Of a DNA stretch of 64,000 nt, positions 52,272-62,346 are shown one piece after another (within the stretch, counting starts at the first letter, position 1; each line of letters starts with the position of its first letter). This stretch comes from Bacteroidota bacterium (GTDB lineage: Bacteria; Bacteroidota; Bacteroidia; Cytophagales; Cyclobacteriaceae), in contig JACOSO010000068.1 of assembly GCA_016178785.1 (NCBI GenBank), positions 1-64,000 of the forward strand. The letters run 5' to 3'. A program made the translations under genes and the position numbers. The notes beneath the pieces are model-generated. The model saw only the letters and a list, made by a program, of their open reading frames with translations, ran no database searches and was not told the DNA's origin.

Positions 52272-54638
52272 ATGATTCGCTCCTTTATTCAACTAAGCAT
52301 CAGAAACCTGTTTCGTAAAAACAGGTTGTTCACCTTCATCAATATATTTGGGCTCGCCATTGGATTGGCCTGCCTTTTTTTGATCTCCCTGTTCATTTAT
52401 GATGAGTATCATTTTGATTCGTACCATAAGAAGGCTGATCGTATTCACCGCATCGTTCTCGATTTCTCGGAAGAAGGAAACACCGTAAACTGGGCAAGAA
52501 CGAGCGCTCCCATTGGCCAATACCTGAAAGGCACATATCCTGAAGTTGAGCAGGTGGTGCGTCTGCGCAAGAATCCCGGAACTGATTTGCTGAGTCGTGA
52601 TGAAGTCAAGTTTTATGAAGAAAGAGTTTTCTTTGCTGACAGCACGCTATTTGATGTTTTTGACATTACCCTTTCCCATGGAGCTGCATCATCAGCGTTG
52701 AAAGATAAAAATTCAATTGTTATTACGGAGGCTCTTGCCAAAAAATACTTTAACAACGATGACCCGATTGGAAAGTCGCTTAGGCTCAACAACACTGTAG
52801 ACCTGAAGATCACCGGCATCATAAATGAAATGCCGGCTAACTCACACTTTGTGGCTGATGCATTCGTCACGTTTACTTCGCTTGATCAATTCATGAGCGA
52901 AAAGAGGCTTAATCATTGGGGGTGGATGGATCATTATACTTATGTGTTAATGACCCCTGGATCAAAGGCAGCACAACTCCAGGCTAAATTTCCCGACTTT
53001 ATTAAGAAGAATGCTCCAGAATGGGTATCGGAGAAAGAGAAACTTTACCTGCAGCCGCTGAAATCAATTCACCTGCATTCAGATTTAAAGGACGAAATAA
53101 CTCCAAACAGTCGCGAGAGTTACTCCTATGTTCTGGGCACCATCGCTTTGTTCATTCTATTGATGGCTTGCGCCAATTTCATCAACCTATCGACAGCTAC
53201 ACTAACAACGCGTTTCAAGGAAATTTCGGTGCAGAAGGTTCTTGGTGCTAGCAGGTTGCATCTGTCAGCCTATTTTTGGATTGAGTCTATTCTGATCTGC
53301 ACTGTTGCATTGGCAGCTTCTGTCGTGCTCGCATTCATTGCTGAACCTTATTTCAATGCTTCAACCGGAAAGCAGATCTCCGTTTTAACTAGTCCGTGGC
53401 TAATTGCACCGGCCATTGCGCTCACTGCAATCATCGGTTTTCTTTCGGGCATCATCCCAACCATCCAAACCACGCGGCTGAACATCCTAAACATTTCAAG
53501 ACCTCAGAGAAATGTCATGAGCAAGTCAGCCATGCGGACTACGCTTATCACATTTCAATTTTGTATTTCGATTTTACTGATTGCAGCAACCTGGGTGGTA
53601 TCGAATCAATTCAGTTTCCTGAAGTCATCAAGGTTTGGGTTCACCAGTGAGAATGTGATCGTGATCCCTGTAAAGGACAGATCGCAAAACGAGAAGCACT
53701 CTACATTTGTAAACGAGATCAGCCAACTGCCAGGTGTTTTAAAAGCAAGCTACTCATCAAGTGTACCTGCCATCAACAACGCCTATACTTACACGTACAC
53801 TTTTACAAGTTCCGGTACCGGTGAACAAACAATGGCTGTCTTCCTTGTGGATGAAAACTTCTTTGATCTTTATAAGGTCAAATTAAAGGAGGGCCGCTTT
53901 CCGGATTTACAAAGAAAAGACACCCTTGCAGATGTGATACTAAATGAAGCAGCAGTTAAGCAACTTCACTTGTCCGAACCTATTGGCCAGTTGGTCACCG
54001 GTCAGGTGAAAGGCCGGGTAGTGGGTGTCGTTGAAGACTTCAACTTTGCAACACTCCACGCAGCTATCCAGCCAGTGATCATGTACGCATTTCATCAGAA
54101 TTTTCGTTTTGTTTCCGTGAAGCTTGATGCCGGTAATGTTCAAACTCAATTAGCGGCACTCGACAAGAAATGGCAGGAACTGTATCCAGGCTATCCGTTG
54201 GAGTATTATTTCTTAGACGGTAAAATCAAGCAATTGTACGCGACCGAATCTCGCTTGACGAGCGCCTATACTTCTTTTTCCATTATCGCTATCATCATTG
54301 CTGGAATCGGATTGGTAGGGCTCACTACTTATTTATTGAATCGTAAACTAAAAGAGATAAGTGTACGAAAGGTGTTCGGAAGTTCGACAGCACAGCTCGT
54401 TGGGTTGGTTTATTCAGGATATGTCAAAGTCGTTTTAATAGCGACACTGATCGCTTGGGTTTTTGGTTATTACTGGATGACGCAATGGTTGAACAGCTTT
54501 GCATATAGAACTGAACTCAGAAACATCTATTTCATTGTGCCCGCATTGATAATGGTTTTGATTTTGTTGCTGACCACGGGACTTCAAACCCTTAAAGCGT
54601 CAAGAACCAATCCGATCGACAACTTGCGCGAAGAATAA
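52272..54638 (+). CDS. FtsX-like/MacB-type ABC transporter permease
   Basis: ATG 52272 gives MIRSFIQLSIRNLFRKNR, the standard start of these permeases, and is preferred to TTG 52251. The 788-residue protein has an N-terminal helix, a MacB periplasmic core domain (RTSAPIGQYL, DSTLFDVFD), an FtsX domain with three helices (IALFILLMACANFINLSTA) and the EISVQKVLGAS motif, then a second core plus FtsX half ending TNPIDNLREE. The double layout is typical for Bacteroidota. No ATPase gene is adjacent. Such permeases commonly serve peptide or lipoprotein efflux. Confidence 0.9.
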   Translation: MIRSFIQLSIRNLFRKNRLFTFINIFGLAIGLACLFLISLFIYDEYHFDSYHKKADRIHRIVLDFSEEGNTVNWARTSAPIGQYLKGTYPEVEQVVRLRKNPGTDLLSRDEVKFYEERVFFADSTLFDVFDITLSHGAASSALKDKNSIVITEALAKKYFNNDDPIGKSLRLNNTVDLKITGIINEMPANSHFVADAFVTFTSLDQFMSEKRLNHWGWMDHYTYVLMTPGSKAAQLQAKFPDFIKKNAPEWVSEKEKLYLQPLKSIHLHSDLKDEITPNSRESYSYVLGTIALFILLMACANFINLSTATLTTRFKEISVQKVLGASRLHLSAYFWIESILICTVALAASVVLAFIAEPYFNASTGKQISVLTSPWLIAPAIALTAIIGFLSGIIPTIQTTRLNILNISRPQRNVMSKSAMRTTLITFQFCISILLIAATWVVSNQFSFLKSSRFGFTSENVIVIPVKDRSQNEKHSTFVNEISQLPGVLKASYSSSVPAINNAYTYTYTFTSSGTGEQTMAVFLVDENFFDLYKVKLKEGRFPDLQRKDTLADVILNEAAVKQLHLSEPIGQLVTGQVKGRVVGVVEDFNFATLHAAIQPVIMYAFHQNFRFVSVKLDAGNVQTQLAALDKKWQELYPGYPLEYYFLDGKIKQLYATESRLTSAYTSFSIIAIIIAGIGLVGLTTYLLNRKLKEISVRKVFGSSTAQLVGLVYSGYVKVVLIATLIAWVFGYYWMTQWLNSFAYRTELRNIYFIVPALIMVLILLLTTGLQTLKASRTNPIDNLREE

Positions 54639-54695
54639 TTTGGCGTTCGATGCAAAAGGACGCAGGTTCTCCCTGCATCCTTCCGCTTGTAGACA

Positions 54696-54887
54696 CTACT
54701 TGTTGCAGCAAGATGATCCATCTTCCGGTTGGGCACAACACGCTCCGTTGTTTTCTTCTTTTGTTTCACTTGGAGTGCAACACACCGATGCACCACTTTT
54801 AGGCGTACAACAGGAAGAAGCTTCTTCCTTTTTCTCTTGCGTTACTTTGGATTTTTGAATTACCGGAATTGATGTTTCTGTTTCCAT
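54696..54887 (-). CDS. Cys-Cys-rich miniprotein, probable metal binder
   Basis: This 63-residue protein has four Cys-Cys pairs (SSCCTP, SVCCTP, GACCAQ, SSCCNK) in a Lys/Glu/Ser-rich setting, with no signal peptide. The pairs suggest binding of a soft metal such as As(III), Cd(II) or Hg(II). It is the last gene of a minus-strand operon with a flavoprotein, an MFS carrier and a SigZ-type sigma factor. The flavoprotein ends in a similar Cys-Cys tail, which supports a shared role. Confidence 0.7.
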   Translation of the reverse strand: METETSIPVIQKSKVTQEKKEEASSCCTPKSGASVCCTPSETKEENNGACCAQPEDGSSCCNK

Positions 54888-54940
54888 AATCTTTAAAGTT
54901 GTTACACTTATAAAGACGATGGGCCAGATAAATGATGCAC

Positions 54941-55510
54941 TTATTCAGCACAAGGTTCGCAAGGACCGGTGCAATTGTTTTTTGATTCTACCGAGAGAAT
55001 GTTGCCGTGTCTATCAGCTTCGATATTGCAACAATTATAGAAGAGTTGTTTTAACCTTTCCCTCCCGCGCTGCACACGCGAACGCATGGATGAATAGGCC
55101 ATCCCGTATTTCTCTGCCAGATCCTTTTGCTTGATCCCTTTTAATTCCGAATCAATAATTACCTCCTTGTATTCATCGGGTAAGTTATTGATCATGCCAT
55201 TCAGGCAATGATCCAGTCCTTTGACTGAGTCTGTGGTTTCTTCCTCGGATAATTGCTCAGTCAGATTCTCATCAATGGATGCATTTTTATTTTTGGCATT
55301 CACGCGATAATAATCGATGATTGAATTTCTTGTAATGGTGAATATCCAGTTTCTCAGCCTTTCTTCATCTGATAGCTTATGAACATTAGCGGAAATTTTA
55401 ATGAATACATTTTGTAAAATGTCTTCAGCATCCTCCTTTGATCGAATTTTGCTCCTGATATAAGAAAGTAAAGATTTTTGAAAGTCGGTATAAACGTTGG
55501 CTATTTCCAA
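54941..55510 (-). CDS. SigZ-type ECF sigma factor, second copy
   Basis: This 189-residue protein shows region 2 (DILQNVFIKISANVHKL, NWIFTITRNSIIDYYR) and region 4 (LPDEYKEVIIDSELKGIKQ, MAYSSMRSRVQRGRERLK), then a tail with CCNIEADRHGNILSVE and CTGPCEPCAE. The frame opens at TTG 55510, which overlaps the MFS gene by 10 bases; no ATG gives region 2 in full. The tail is of the SigZ type and richer in Cys than that of the sigma factor at 49621. Operon with the MFS carrier suggests a metal or thiol-stress trigger. Confidence 0.85.
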   Translation of the reverse strand: MEIANVYTDFQKSLLSYIRSKIRSKEDAEDILQNVFIKISANVHKLSDEERLRNWIFTITRNSIIDYYRVNAKNKNASIDENLTEQLSEEETTDSVKGLDHCLNGMINNLPDEYKEVIIDSELKGIKQKDLAEKYGMAYSSMRSRVQRGRERLKQLFYNCCNIEADRHGNILSVESKNNCTGPCEPCAE

Positions 55511-56661
55511 GAGTATAAAAATTTAAGGGCCTTTCGTGCTGTGCCGATATGAACCAGAAGCAACAAGGAAAGACCAAAGGTAAGAATTAATAAAACGGAA
55601 GTGAGGTGGGCTGAGGTAATCAGCAGCCCACCAGTCAAAGTACCGATTGCAGCACCTATGTCACGCCATGTGGCATTCTCTGCAACTGCTTGAAGCGCAT
55701 GACCGTGACCATTGGAAACACTACCCGGTGTAATTGCAGAATGAATGCTGTAAAATGTAAACACTATGACAGTTCCTACCGCGACCCCTCCTGATAAAAG
55801 AGTAAATAGTCCAATCAGCACTAATCCAAGTGAAATTGAAAACACCTTGTCGAGACCGATCTTATCTGCCATCCAACCACCTGCCGGTGAAAATAGAACA
55901 AGACAAACTCTGCGATATCCAAGATAAAGCGCAGCAAGTGTTGTGGCCGTAAGCAAGGTTATGTTTTCCTTATACTGCAGAAAGAGAATTCCAAGTACCA
56001 CAATGACAATTCCGTCAATAAGAAGCGCAGAGGAAAAAGTAATCGCGTTAAAGGTTGAAGGAAACTTCAAAAATGTTCTGGCTATAACTGCAGGAGTTCT
56101 GTCATCATTTTTAGGTAAGCGATATGCAAAGTATAATGCCGGAATCGAAAGAAAGGCCAACAAAATAAAAATGGTTGAGCTATCGAAGTACTTCAACATG
56201 ACCGGAGCGAGTAACAATGCGGTCATCGGACCTGCCTCCTGGAATCCGCGACTTACTCCCAAGGCGAGACCTAGCTTTTGTTGTTGAAGCGCGTAACCAA
56301 GCGTACTGATCCGCAAAGCTGAAAATGATAGTCCCCAAATGATGCGCAAGGTGAGCCAAACAAATATCGCATTGGCAAATGCATATCCTGTTGTTGAGAG
56401 AATAGCGAGGGTCACTGCAATAATGGTTATCGTTCTCAAGCCATAGCTGGCTAACAAACACACCATCCACGTGTTGGAGAAAATTCGGACAAAGCGATTA
56501 ATGGATAAGAGTACGCCAACCCAAACAAGTGGAACACCAACTTGAAAATTATTGACTGGTAAAAACGGATATAGGAAAGCATCACCGAAGCTTGCAAATG
56601 CCAACGCCAGTGACGCGAACACTGGCTCTCGCATAGAAAATTTTTCTTTTTCCGCTTTCAT
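55501..56661 (-). CDS. MFS transporter in the Cys-rich/flavoprotein operon
   Basis: ATG 56661 (MKAEKEKFSMREPVFASLAL) is used; it overlaps the flavoprotein stop by 1 base. The 386-residue protein has about 12 helices, and the loop GGWMADKIGLDK in the second half matches the MFS motif A. It is probably an efflux carrier. MFS genes next to flavoproteins and Cys-rich proteins in ars clusters export arsenicals, so that substrate is possible, but nothing in the protein itself proves it. Confidence 0.8.
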   Translation of the reverse strand: MKAEKEKFSMREPVFASLALAFASFGDAFLYPFLPVNNFQVGVPLVWVGVLLSINRFVRIFSNTWMVCLLASYGLRTITIIAVTLAILSTTGYAFANAIFVWLTLRIIWGLSFSALRISTLGYALQQQKLGLALGVSRGFQEAGPMTALLLAPVMLKYFDSSTIFILLAFLSIPALYFAYRLPKNDDRTPAVIARTFLKFPSTFNAITFSSALLIDGIVIVVLGILFLQYKENITLLTATTLAALYLGYRRVCLVLFSPAGGWMADKIGLDKVFSISLGLVLIGLFTLLSGGVAVGTVIVFTFYSIHSAITPGSVSNGHGHALQAVAENATWRDIGAAIGTLTGGLLITSAHLTSVLLILTFGLSLLLLVHIGTARKALKFLYSWK

Positions 56662-57983
56662 CAGCAACAAGCGGTATCCTTTACTTTTTTCTGTGATGAC
56701 GATTCTGTCCCACAGCAAGCTGTTCCAGCGTCAGAACTGCACACTCCTGTTTCAGGTAAGTCCAATTCAACGTTGCGGGCGGCTTCGATATCCCCATCAA
56801 TAGCTGCAGCGATAGAACGCACTTGTTCGTATCCTGTTGCCATCAGAAATGTAGGAGCACGACCATAGCTCTTTGAACCCACGATGTAAAAATCTTTGTC
56901 CGGGTGGCGCAATTCATTTTCTCCATGTGGCCGAACCGTTCCACAGCTGTGAATATTTGGATCGATCAATTCAGCTATCTCGGCAACACTTTCTAAGGAT
57001 GCATCTATACTCAAACGTATTTCTCGAAGGAAGGAAAAATCAGGGCGTGATCCAGTGTTGCTGATGATCTCGTCTACGCCAGACAGGGCAAATTTATTTT
57101 CATTCTGGAACCCAATAATTGTTAGCTGACTTTCTTCATTCCGAATTTGTTGAATCTGGAAAGGAGTATAAACATTTATCCGATCCTCATTTACAAGTTG
57201 CTCAATTTTGATACCCAATGCACCGCGTGCTTCAAGTGCATCATTTTCCTGTCCGCCATATACCTCACTGATGTTTTTCTTCCGAAGCACCCAATGGATT
57301 TGAGTATCAGGATATCTTTCTTTCAATTTATCTAGTTCAAGAATTGCGTTGATGGAAGAGTGGCCACTACCAACCACGAGAACATTTTTGTTTTTATATC
57401 GACTTGCATGTTGATGAAGTATGTCCGGGATGCCATAGAAAATCTTTGTACTATTTTCAACTTCGCCTACAGCATATACACCACCAGATCCAATAGAGTT
57501 TGGTGAATTCCATGTGCCTGAAGCATCGATTACAGCTTTCACTTCATATTGTTCTACTTCGCCATGATGGAGTACTTGTACAACATAAGGCAATTCTTCT
57601 CTACCCCATGTTTTCATCTTATCCTGATTCTTCCTGCCGATAGAAAGCACTTTACTTCCTAGATGAATGTTTGGTTCAATGAATGGTAGTTCAGCCAATG
57701 GCTTGAAGTATTGATGATATAATTCTTTCCCTGTAGGAAGACCATCGTCATCCGGGCTTTGCCAATTTGTTTCTGTTAGAAGTTGCCTTGCAGCTTTGTC
57801 AATATTATATCGCCAGGGAGAAAACACGCGAATGTGTTTCCACGAAAGGATATTAGAAGCTACGGTGCTTCCGGCCTCGAAAAGAATAAAGGCTTGGCCC
57901 CTCACCTTTAGATGAGCTGCTGCTGCCAACCCTACCGGGCCTGCTCCGATTATTGCTATGGGAAGTGATTTTGTTGTCTCCAT
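56661..57983 (-). CDS. FAD/NAD(P)-binding monooxygenase-like protein with Cys-Cys tail
   Basis: ATG 57983 (METTKSLPIAIIGAGPVGLA) is preferred to the longer frame, which adds 42 unlikely residues. The 440-residue protein has the N-terminal FAD-binding fold (GAGPVGLAAAAHL) and a second Rossmann motif for NAD(P) (VLVVGSGHSSINAI). It resembles flavin monooxygenases of the ArsO/thioredoxin-reductase-like type. The last 30 residues hold CSSDAGTACC and DTACC, a metal-binding tail unlike standard enzymes of this class. It starts the operon with the MFS carrier, the sigma factor and the Cys-rich miniprotein. Confidence 0.83.
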   Translation of the reverse strand: METTKSLPIAIIGAGPVGLAAAAHLKVRGQAFILFEAGSTVASNILSWKHIRVFSPWRYNIDKAARQLLTETNWQSPDDDGLPTGKELYHQYFKPLAELPFIEPNIHLGSKVLSIGRKNQDKMKTWGREELPYVVQVLHHGEVEQYEVKAVIDASGTWNSPNSIGSGGVYAVGEVENSTKIFYGIPDILHQHASRYKNKNVLVVGSGHSSINAILELDKLKERYPDTQIHWVLRKKNISEVYGGQENDALEARGALGIKIEQLVNEDRINVYTPFQIQQIRNEESQLTIIGFQNENKFALSGVDEIISNTGSRPDFSFLREIRLSIDASLESVAEIAELIDPNIHSCGTVRPHGENELRHPDKDFYIVGSKSYGRAPTFLMATGYEQVRSIAAAIDGDIEAARNVELDLPETGVCSSDAGTACCGTESSSQKKVKDTACC

Positions 57984-58196
57984 TGTCGAAATAGTTTGTT
58001 CGATTGTAAAGACGTTGAGGTTAGGAAAAGATGCAATGAATTTTTGCACTCTTCGCAATAACCACCGTGTACTAGGCTGGTGAGAGAGTGCGTAATATTT
58101 CTTTTTCAACCAGCGAGGGCAAGCGGAATAAACCGAATTGAACTATTCCTTTGTCTGTGCGTTCGGTTTACTTTACCACTTATCTTTGTCTTTCTA

Positions 58197-59438
58197 ATGA
58201 ATAAGAAAAACCACTTCAATCTCATTTTCATATTAGGTCTACTCACCGCCATCGGACCGTTTTCAATCGACATGTATCTCCCGGCTTTCCCGGCCATTGC
58301 AAAAGGACTGAACACCGATGTTGCACAAGTGATGCTTTCGTTATCCAGTTTTTTTATCGGGATCTCTGTGGGGCAGTTAGTGTATGGGCCCATGCTGGAA
58401 AGATTTGGTCGAAAGAAACCATTGTACGTAGGACTTGTTATTTACCTTCTTGCTTCCATCGGATGTGCGTTCACTGAATCGGTCAATTCATTGATTGCAT
58501 TTCGTTTCCTTCAGGCGCTAGGGAGTTGTGCCGGCATGGTGACTTCGCGGGCAATGGTCCGCGATTTGTTTGAAGTAAAAGATAGCGCCAAAGTATTTTC
58601 TTCGCTGATGCTGGTGGTGGCAGTGTCTCCTATAATTGCGCCAACAGTCGGTGGCTATGTTACGGCCGCCTTGGGATGGCGTTATGTTTTTGCTGCACTG
58701 ATTATAGTAGATATCGCTATTCTTACGGGTGTCTATTTCTTGTTACCCGAAAGCAAGCAACCGGATCCCAATCACTCGTTGAAACCGAAGTCGGTGGTGC
58801 AAAACTTTGCCGGTGTTATTGTTCATCCACAGTTTTACATTTATGCGCTGACGGGTGCCATTGCTGCATCCGGATTGTATGCCTACATCAGTGGCTCACC
58901 TCAGGTGTTCATTGAATTATTCGGAGTAAATGAAAAACAATACGGATGGATCTTTGCCATCATTGCAGTGGGAATCATCAGCACCAGCCAGGTCAACAGT
59001 TTTGTGCTGAGAAAATATTCGAGTGAAAAAATTATTTCTGTTGCACTGATTTTTCAAAGTATTATTGGATTAACCCTTGCAGGCATTGCATTTTTTAACT
59101 GGAGCGAATTATACACCACTATTACGCTGATATTTCTGTACGTGGGTTGCCAGGGTTTTATTTTTCCCAATGCCTCGGCACTTACGTTGGCAGCCTTTGG
59201 GCATAATGCCGGCAATGCTTCTGCTTTGATGGGTGCTATTCAGATGGGCATTGGTGCAACGGCCTCTGCCGTGGTGAGCATTTTGCAAGACCATACCGCC
59301 CTGCCCATGTCCGGAGTAATGGCCTTTTGCTCCATTGCTGCATTTCTCATTTTCATGATGGGCAGAAAAATCGTAGTTCAACAACCCACCTTGCAAGAGG
59401 TGGAAGAAGAAGATGTGGAAATGATTTCAGGATTATAA
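58197..59438 (+). CDS. Bcr/CflA-type multidrug efflux MFS transporter
   Basis: ATG 58197 (MNKKNHFNLIFILGLLTAIG) is used; the frame opens earlier, but the upstream part looks non-coding. The 413-residue protein has 12 helices and the DHA1 motifs: IDMYLPAFPAIA in the first loop, YGPMLERFGRKKPL (motif A), FLQALGSCAGMVTSRAMVRD (motif B/D) and PIIAPTVGGY (motif C). This set is typical of Bcr/CflA drug:H+ antiporters. The gene diverges from the flavoprotein operon with a 213-base gap. Confidence 0.9.
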   Translation: MNKKNHFNLIFILGLLTAIGPFSIDMYLPAFPAIAKGLNTDVAQVMLSLSSFFIGISVGQLVYGPMLERFGRKKPLYVGLVIYLLASIGCAFTESVNSLIAFRFLQALGSCAGMVTSRAMVRDLFEVKDSAKVFSSLMLVVAVSPIIAPTVGGYVTAALGWRYVFAALIIVDIAILTGVYFLLPESKQPDPNHSLKPKSVVQNFAGVIVHPQFYIYALTGAIAASGLYAYISGSPQVFIELFGVNEKQYGWIFAIIAVGIISTSQVNSFVLRKYSSEKIISVALIFQSIIGLTLAGIAFFNWSELYTTITLIFLYVGCQGFIFPNASALTLAAFGHNAGNASALMGAIQMGIGATASAVVSILQDHTALPMSGVMAFCSIAAFLIFMMGRKIVVQQPTLQEVEEEDVEMISGL

Positions 59439-59873
59439 AAGACGAAAAGGTTGCCGGGTGATTCAGTGTGCCGACAGAGTCCCCGAGACAGGTGACTCTG
59501 CCTAGAAACGTACTCAGTAACACAACCAATAGTGGAGATGAGATTTCGGAGGGGATGGTAATTCGAACAATCTAAAAATTTACTGTCATGCCGGACAGAA
59601 TGTGCGAGGACAAGCAGCGAGATCCGGCACCCCGTGAGCGAGCTCTGAAGATGCAGACTACACTTGTACCTACAATCTTCAATCATGGGGATACCGGAAC
59701 TCCCACTTCCCACCGCACTTGCAGTATGACAACTAATTTTGGAAATGAGTCTTCTTTAACTCACGTTACGCGCGCCAACATATGTTTCCCCCTTTCAGTC
59801 AAATCCAGCTAGTATTTGCTGTAACCCATCTCTCCAAGTTTGAGTCTAATGTCTAAACTCTAAACGTGCCGCT
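59439..59873. other. Intergenic region with two hairpins
   Basis: 435 bases with no accepted gene. cagagtc (59475-59481) pairs with gactctg (59494-59500), and tgccgga (59589-59595) pairs with tccggca (59623-59629). The latter sits in a gtcatgccgga...tccggca context seen in dispersed intergenic repeats of many bacteria. A promoter for the permease gene should lie in the last 100 bases. Confidence 0.6.
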
Positions 59874-62246
59874 ATGCTTAAAAACTATTTCATTGTTGCT
59901 ATCCGGGCTTTACGTAAAAACAAGGTGTATGTGCTCATCAACACATTGGGGATGGGCATTGCTATGGCCTGTTGTATAACAGCTTACTTGCTCATCGCCT
60001 ACAATATTGAGTTTGATGACTATTTCAATGACCGGCATGTAGAGAACACGGTGAAGGTGATGCATCACTATCAGACGGCTACTGAAAGCAATGAACAGGA
60101 ACTCGTATGCCCCACTGCATTAGCGCCAGCGGCCGTTAAGGAAATTTCAGGTATCGAAGATTTCACACGCTATGGTCATCAGTCTGGCGTAGTGAGTATG
60201 GGGGAAAATGCATTCGAGGAAAGTATTCGTTTTGCTGACGTCTCCTTCTTTAAGATGTTCGATCTGGACTTGCTTAAAGGCTCTCCTAAAAACTTCGAAG
60301 ATCGGCAATCTATTTTTCTAAGCGAGGCCATGGCCACCAAGTACTTTGCTCATGAGGATCCTATTGGTAAAACCTTGTCTGTCGATTTCTTTGGAAAACG
60401 GTATGATGTGGTAGTGGGTGGAGTGCTCCAAACGTTGCCGCTAAATAGTTCCTTCCAGATTGATGCTCTCATGCGGATGGAAATTTACTTAGATGTTTTT
60501 GATCTTGCAGACGATTGGGGTATGAACCAGCCGGTGTCTGTGTTATTCAAAATAAGTGACATTAGCCACCGAGCTACCATTGCCAAACAAATGAACAAAT
60601 ACCTCTCGCTCGAAAATCAAAAAGAGAAAGAATTCAAAACAATAGGATATGAGTTGCTTCCCTTTCGTCAACCCGTATTCAAAAGCGAAGTAGGCAGCAC
60701 CAATCTCCGTCTGCCGATTCCTGGTATTGCGCTGATTATTTTTGCGACACTTGCCTCGATCATCCTGCTCATCGCCTGCTTTAACCTAACCAACACTACA
60801 CTTGTATTTGCCGGCAAAAGGTTGAAAGAGATTGGTGTGCGCAAAGTAGTTGGCTCTTCACAAAGCCAGATTACAAGGCAATTCCTTTTGGAAAGTGTCC
60901 TGACAATTTCGCTTGCCATCGCTGCGGGTATTTTATTAGCTCAGATCATGGTGCCGCAGTTTGCCATAATGTGGCAGCTGCAATACGGTTTGCAACAGTT
61001 AAACGGGACGAACCTCGTCATCGCCCTAATGATATTGCTGTTTTGCGCAGCGATTCTCGCTGGCATCTATCCTGCCCTGGTCAACAGCAAGGTTAGTCCA
61101 ATCCTCTTATTGAAAGGTAGCCAGTATACCCAAGGCAGTAGGCCGTTGATGCGCACGCTTCTGGTTGTACAGTTTACACTTTCCGTCATGGTGTTTATTG
61201 CCGGTATTGTGTTTACGCGCAACGCGGCTTATCAGCAGAACCTTTACCTAGGCTATGATAAAGACATGATTATAAAAGTAACTGTGCAGGGTGAGCAAAT
61301 CTATGAGAGACTGAAGAACAGCATTGAACAAAACCCAAAAATTGAAAGCATTGCCGGAACCTCTAACCACATTAGCCCTTACAGCGCTCGAAAAAAAATC
61401 ATAAAAATTGACACGGCAGCCTTCGAAACATCCGTATATGAAATAGGTGTCAACTATTTTAAAACAATGGGTTTGCCATTGGTTGCCGGTCGCGAGTTTG
61501 CCGCAGGAAACGAGGCTGATTATGGAGCGGCTGTTGTGGATGAGAATTTCGCATCTAATCACCATTTGGCCGAACCGATTGGAATACGAGTTCTCTATAA
61601 TAGCAAGTTCTACCAAGTGGTAGGTGTTGTCAAGAACCTGCTCTCTGGTCTGAAGCAGCGAAATGATAGCGAACACCTCTATACTTTGAGCGAACCAAAA
61701 AACTACAGTGCCCTGGTAGTAAGAACAAATCCGAGCGACCGTCAACAAGTGCAATCATTCATTGAGAAAGAATGGAAAAAGAATTTTCCAGGTAAGCCAT
61801 TTCAAAGCGCACTCCAGGAAGATATTGTGTATGAAGAAGCCGGGGGCTACAATAAAAACCTGACGCAGATCTTACTATTTCTCACGGTGATGGGATGCAT
61901 ACTTTCGATATCCGGGGTTTATGCACTGTCCAGTTTGAACGTTCAGCGTAGAACAAAAGAGATTGGCGTGAGGAAAGTATTAGGCGCCAGTGTGATGAGT
62001 ATCATCAGGTTGCTCAACCGCGAATTTGCTGTCATCCTTGGCCTAGCCGTTGTGCTTGGTGGCACGGGTGGTTACATCCTGACTGACACTTTGCTCGCCA
62101 GTTTATTTGCTCAACACATAAAAGTCGGGGTGGCTACTGCGCTGTTGTGCGGGCTTGTTATTTTCCTTATTGGAATTTCTGCCGCCAGTGGAACCATTTT
62201 TAGATCGGCAGTTGCGAACCCTGTTGATTCGTTGAGGGCTGAGTAA
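59874..62246 (+). CDS. FtsX-like/MacB-type ABC transporter permease, second copy
   Basis: This 790-residue permease has the same double layout as the protein at 52272: MLKNYFIVAIRALRKNK start, a first helix with Cys-Cys (GMGIAMACCITAY), core domain (FKMFDLDLLKGS), FtsX half with RLKEIGVRKVVGSSQSQ, and a second half with RTKEIGVRKVLGASVMS ending NPVDSLRAE. Sequence identity with the other copy is low outside the motifs. No ATPase gene is adjacent. It stands alone between two intergenic stretches. Confidence 0.9.
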   Translation: MLKNYFIVAIRALRKNKVYVLINTLGMGIAMACCITAYLLIAYNIEFDDYFNDRHVENTVKVMHHYQTATESNEQELVCPTALAPAAVKEISGIEDFTRYGHQSGVVSMGENAFEESIRFADVSFFKMFDLDLLKGSPKNFEDRQSIFLSEAMATKYFAHEDPIGKTLSVDFFGKRYDVVVGGVLQTLPLNSSFQIDALMRMEIYLDVFDLADDWGMNQPVSVLFKISDISHRATIAKQMNKYLSLENQKEKEFKTIGYELLPFRQPVFKSEVGSTNLRLPIPGIALIIFATLASIILLIACFNLTNTTLVFAGKRLKEIGVRKVVGSSQSQITRQFLLESVLTISLAIAAGILLAQIMVPQFAIMWQLQYGLQQLNGTNLVIALMILLFCAAILAGIYPALVNSKVSPILLLKGSQYTQGSRPLMRTLLVVQFTLSVMVFIAGIVFTRNAAYQQNLYLGYDKDMIIKVTVQGEQIYERLKNSIEQNPKIESIAGTSNHISPYSARKKIIKIDTAAFETSVYEIGVNYFKTMGLPLVAGREFAAGNEADYGAAVVDENFASNHHLAEPIGIRVLYNSKFYQVVGVVKNLLSGLKQRNDSEHLYTLSEPKNYSALVVRTNPSDRQQVQSFIEKEWKKNFPGKPFQSALQEDIVYEEAGGYNKNLTQILLFLTVMGCILSISGVYALSSLNVQRRTKEIGVRKVLGASVMSIIRLLNREFAVILGLAVVLGGTGGYILTDTLLASLFAQHIKVGVATALLCGLVIFLIGISAASGTIFRSAVANPVDSLRAE

Positions 62247-62346
62247 GCCGCAGAGAATTTACGACATGTCTCGTCTTGAAACGGGTTGCACAAAACGTAA
62301 ACTTATTTTAGAACGAGACACAGATTCCACTTATTGGTACACCTAA

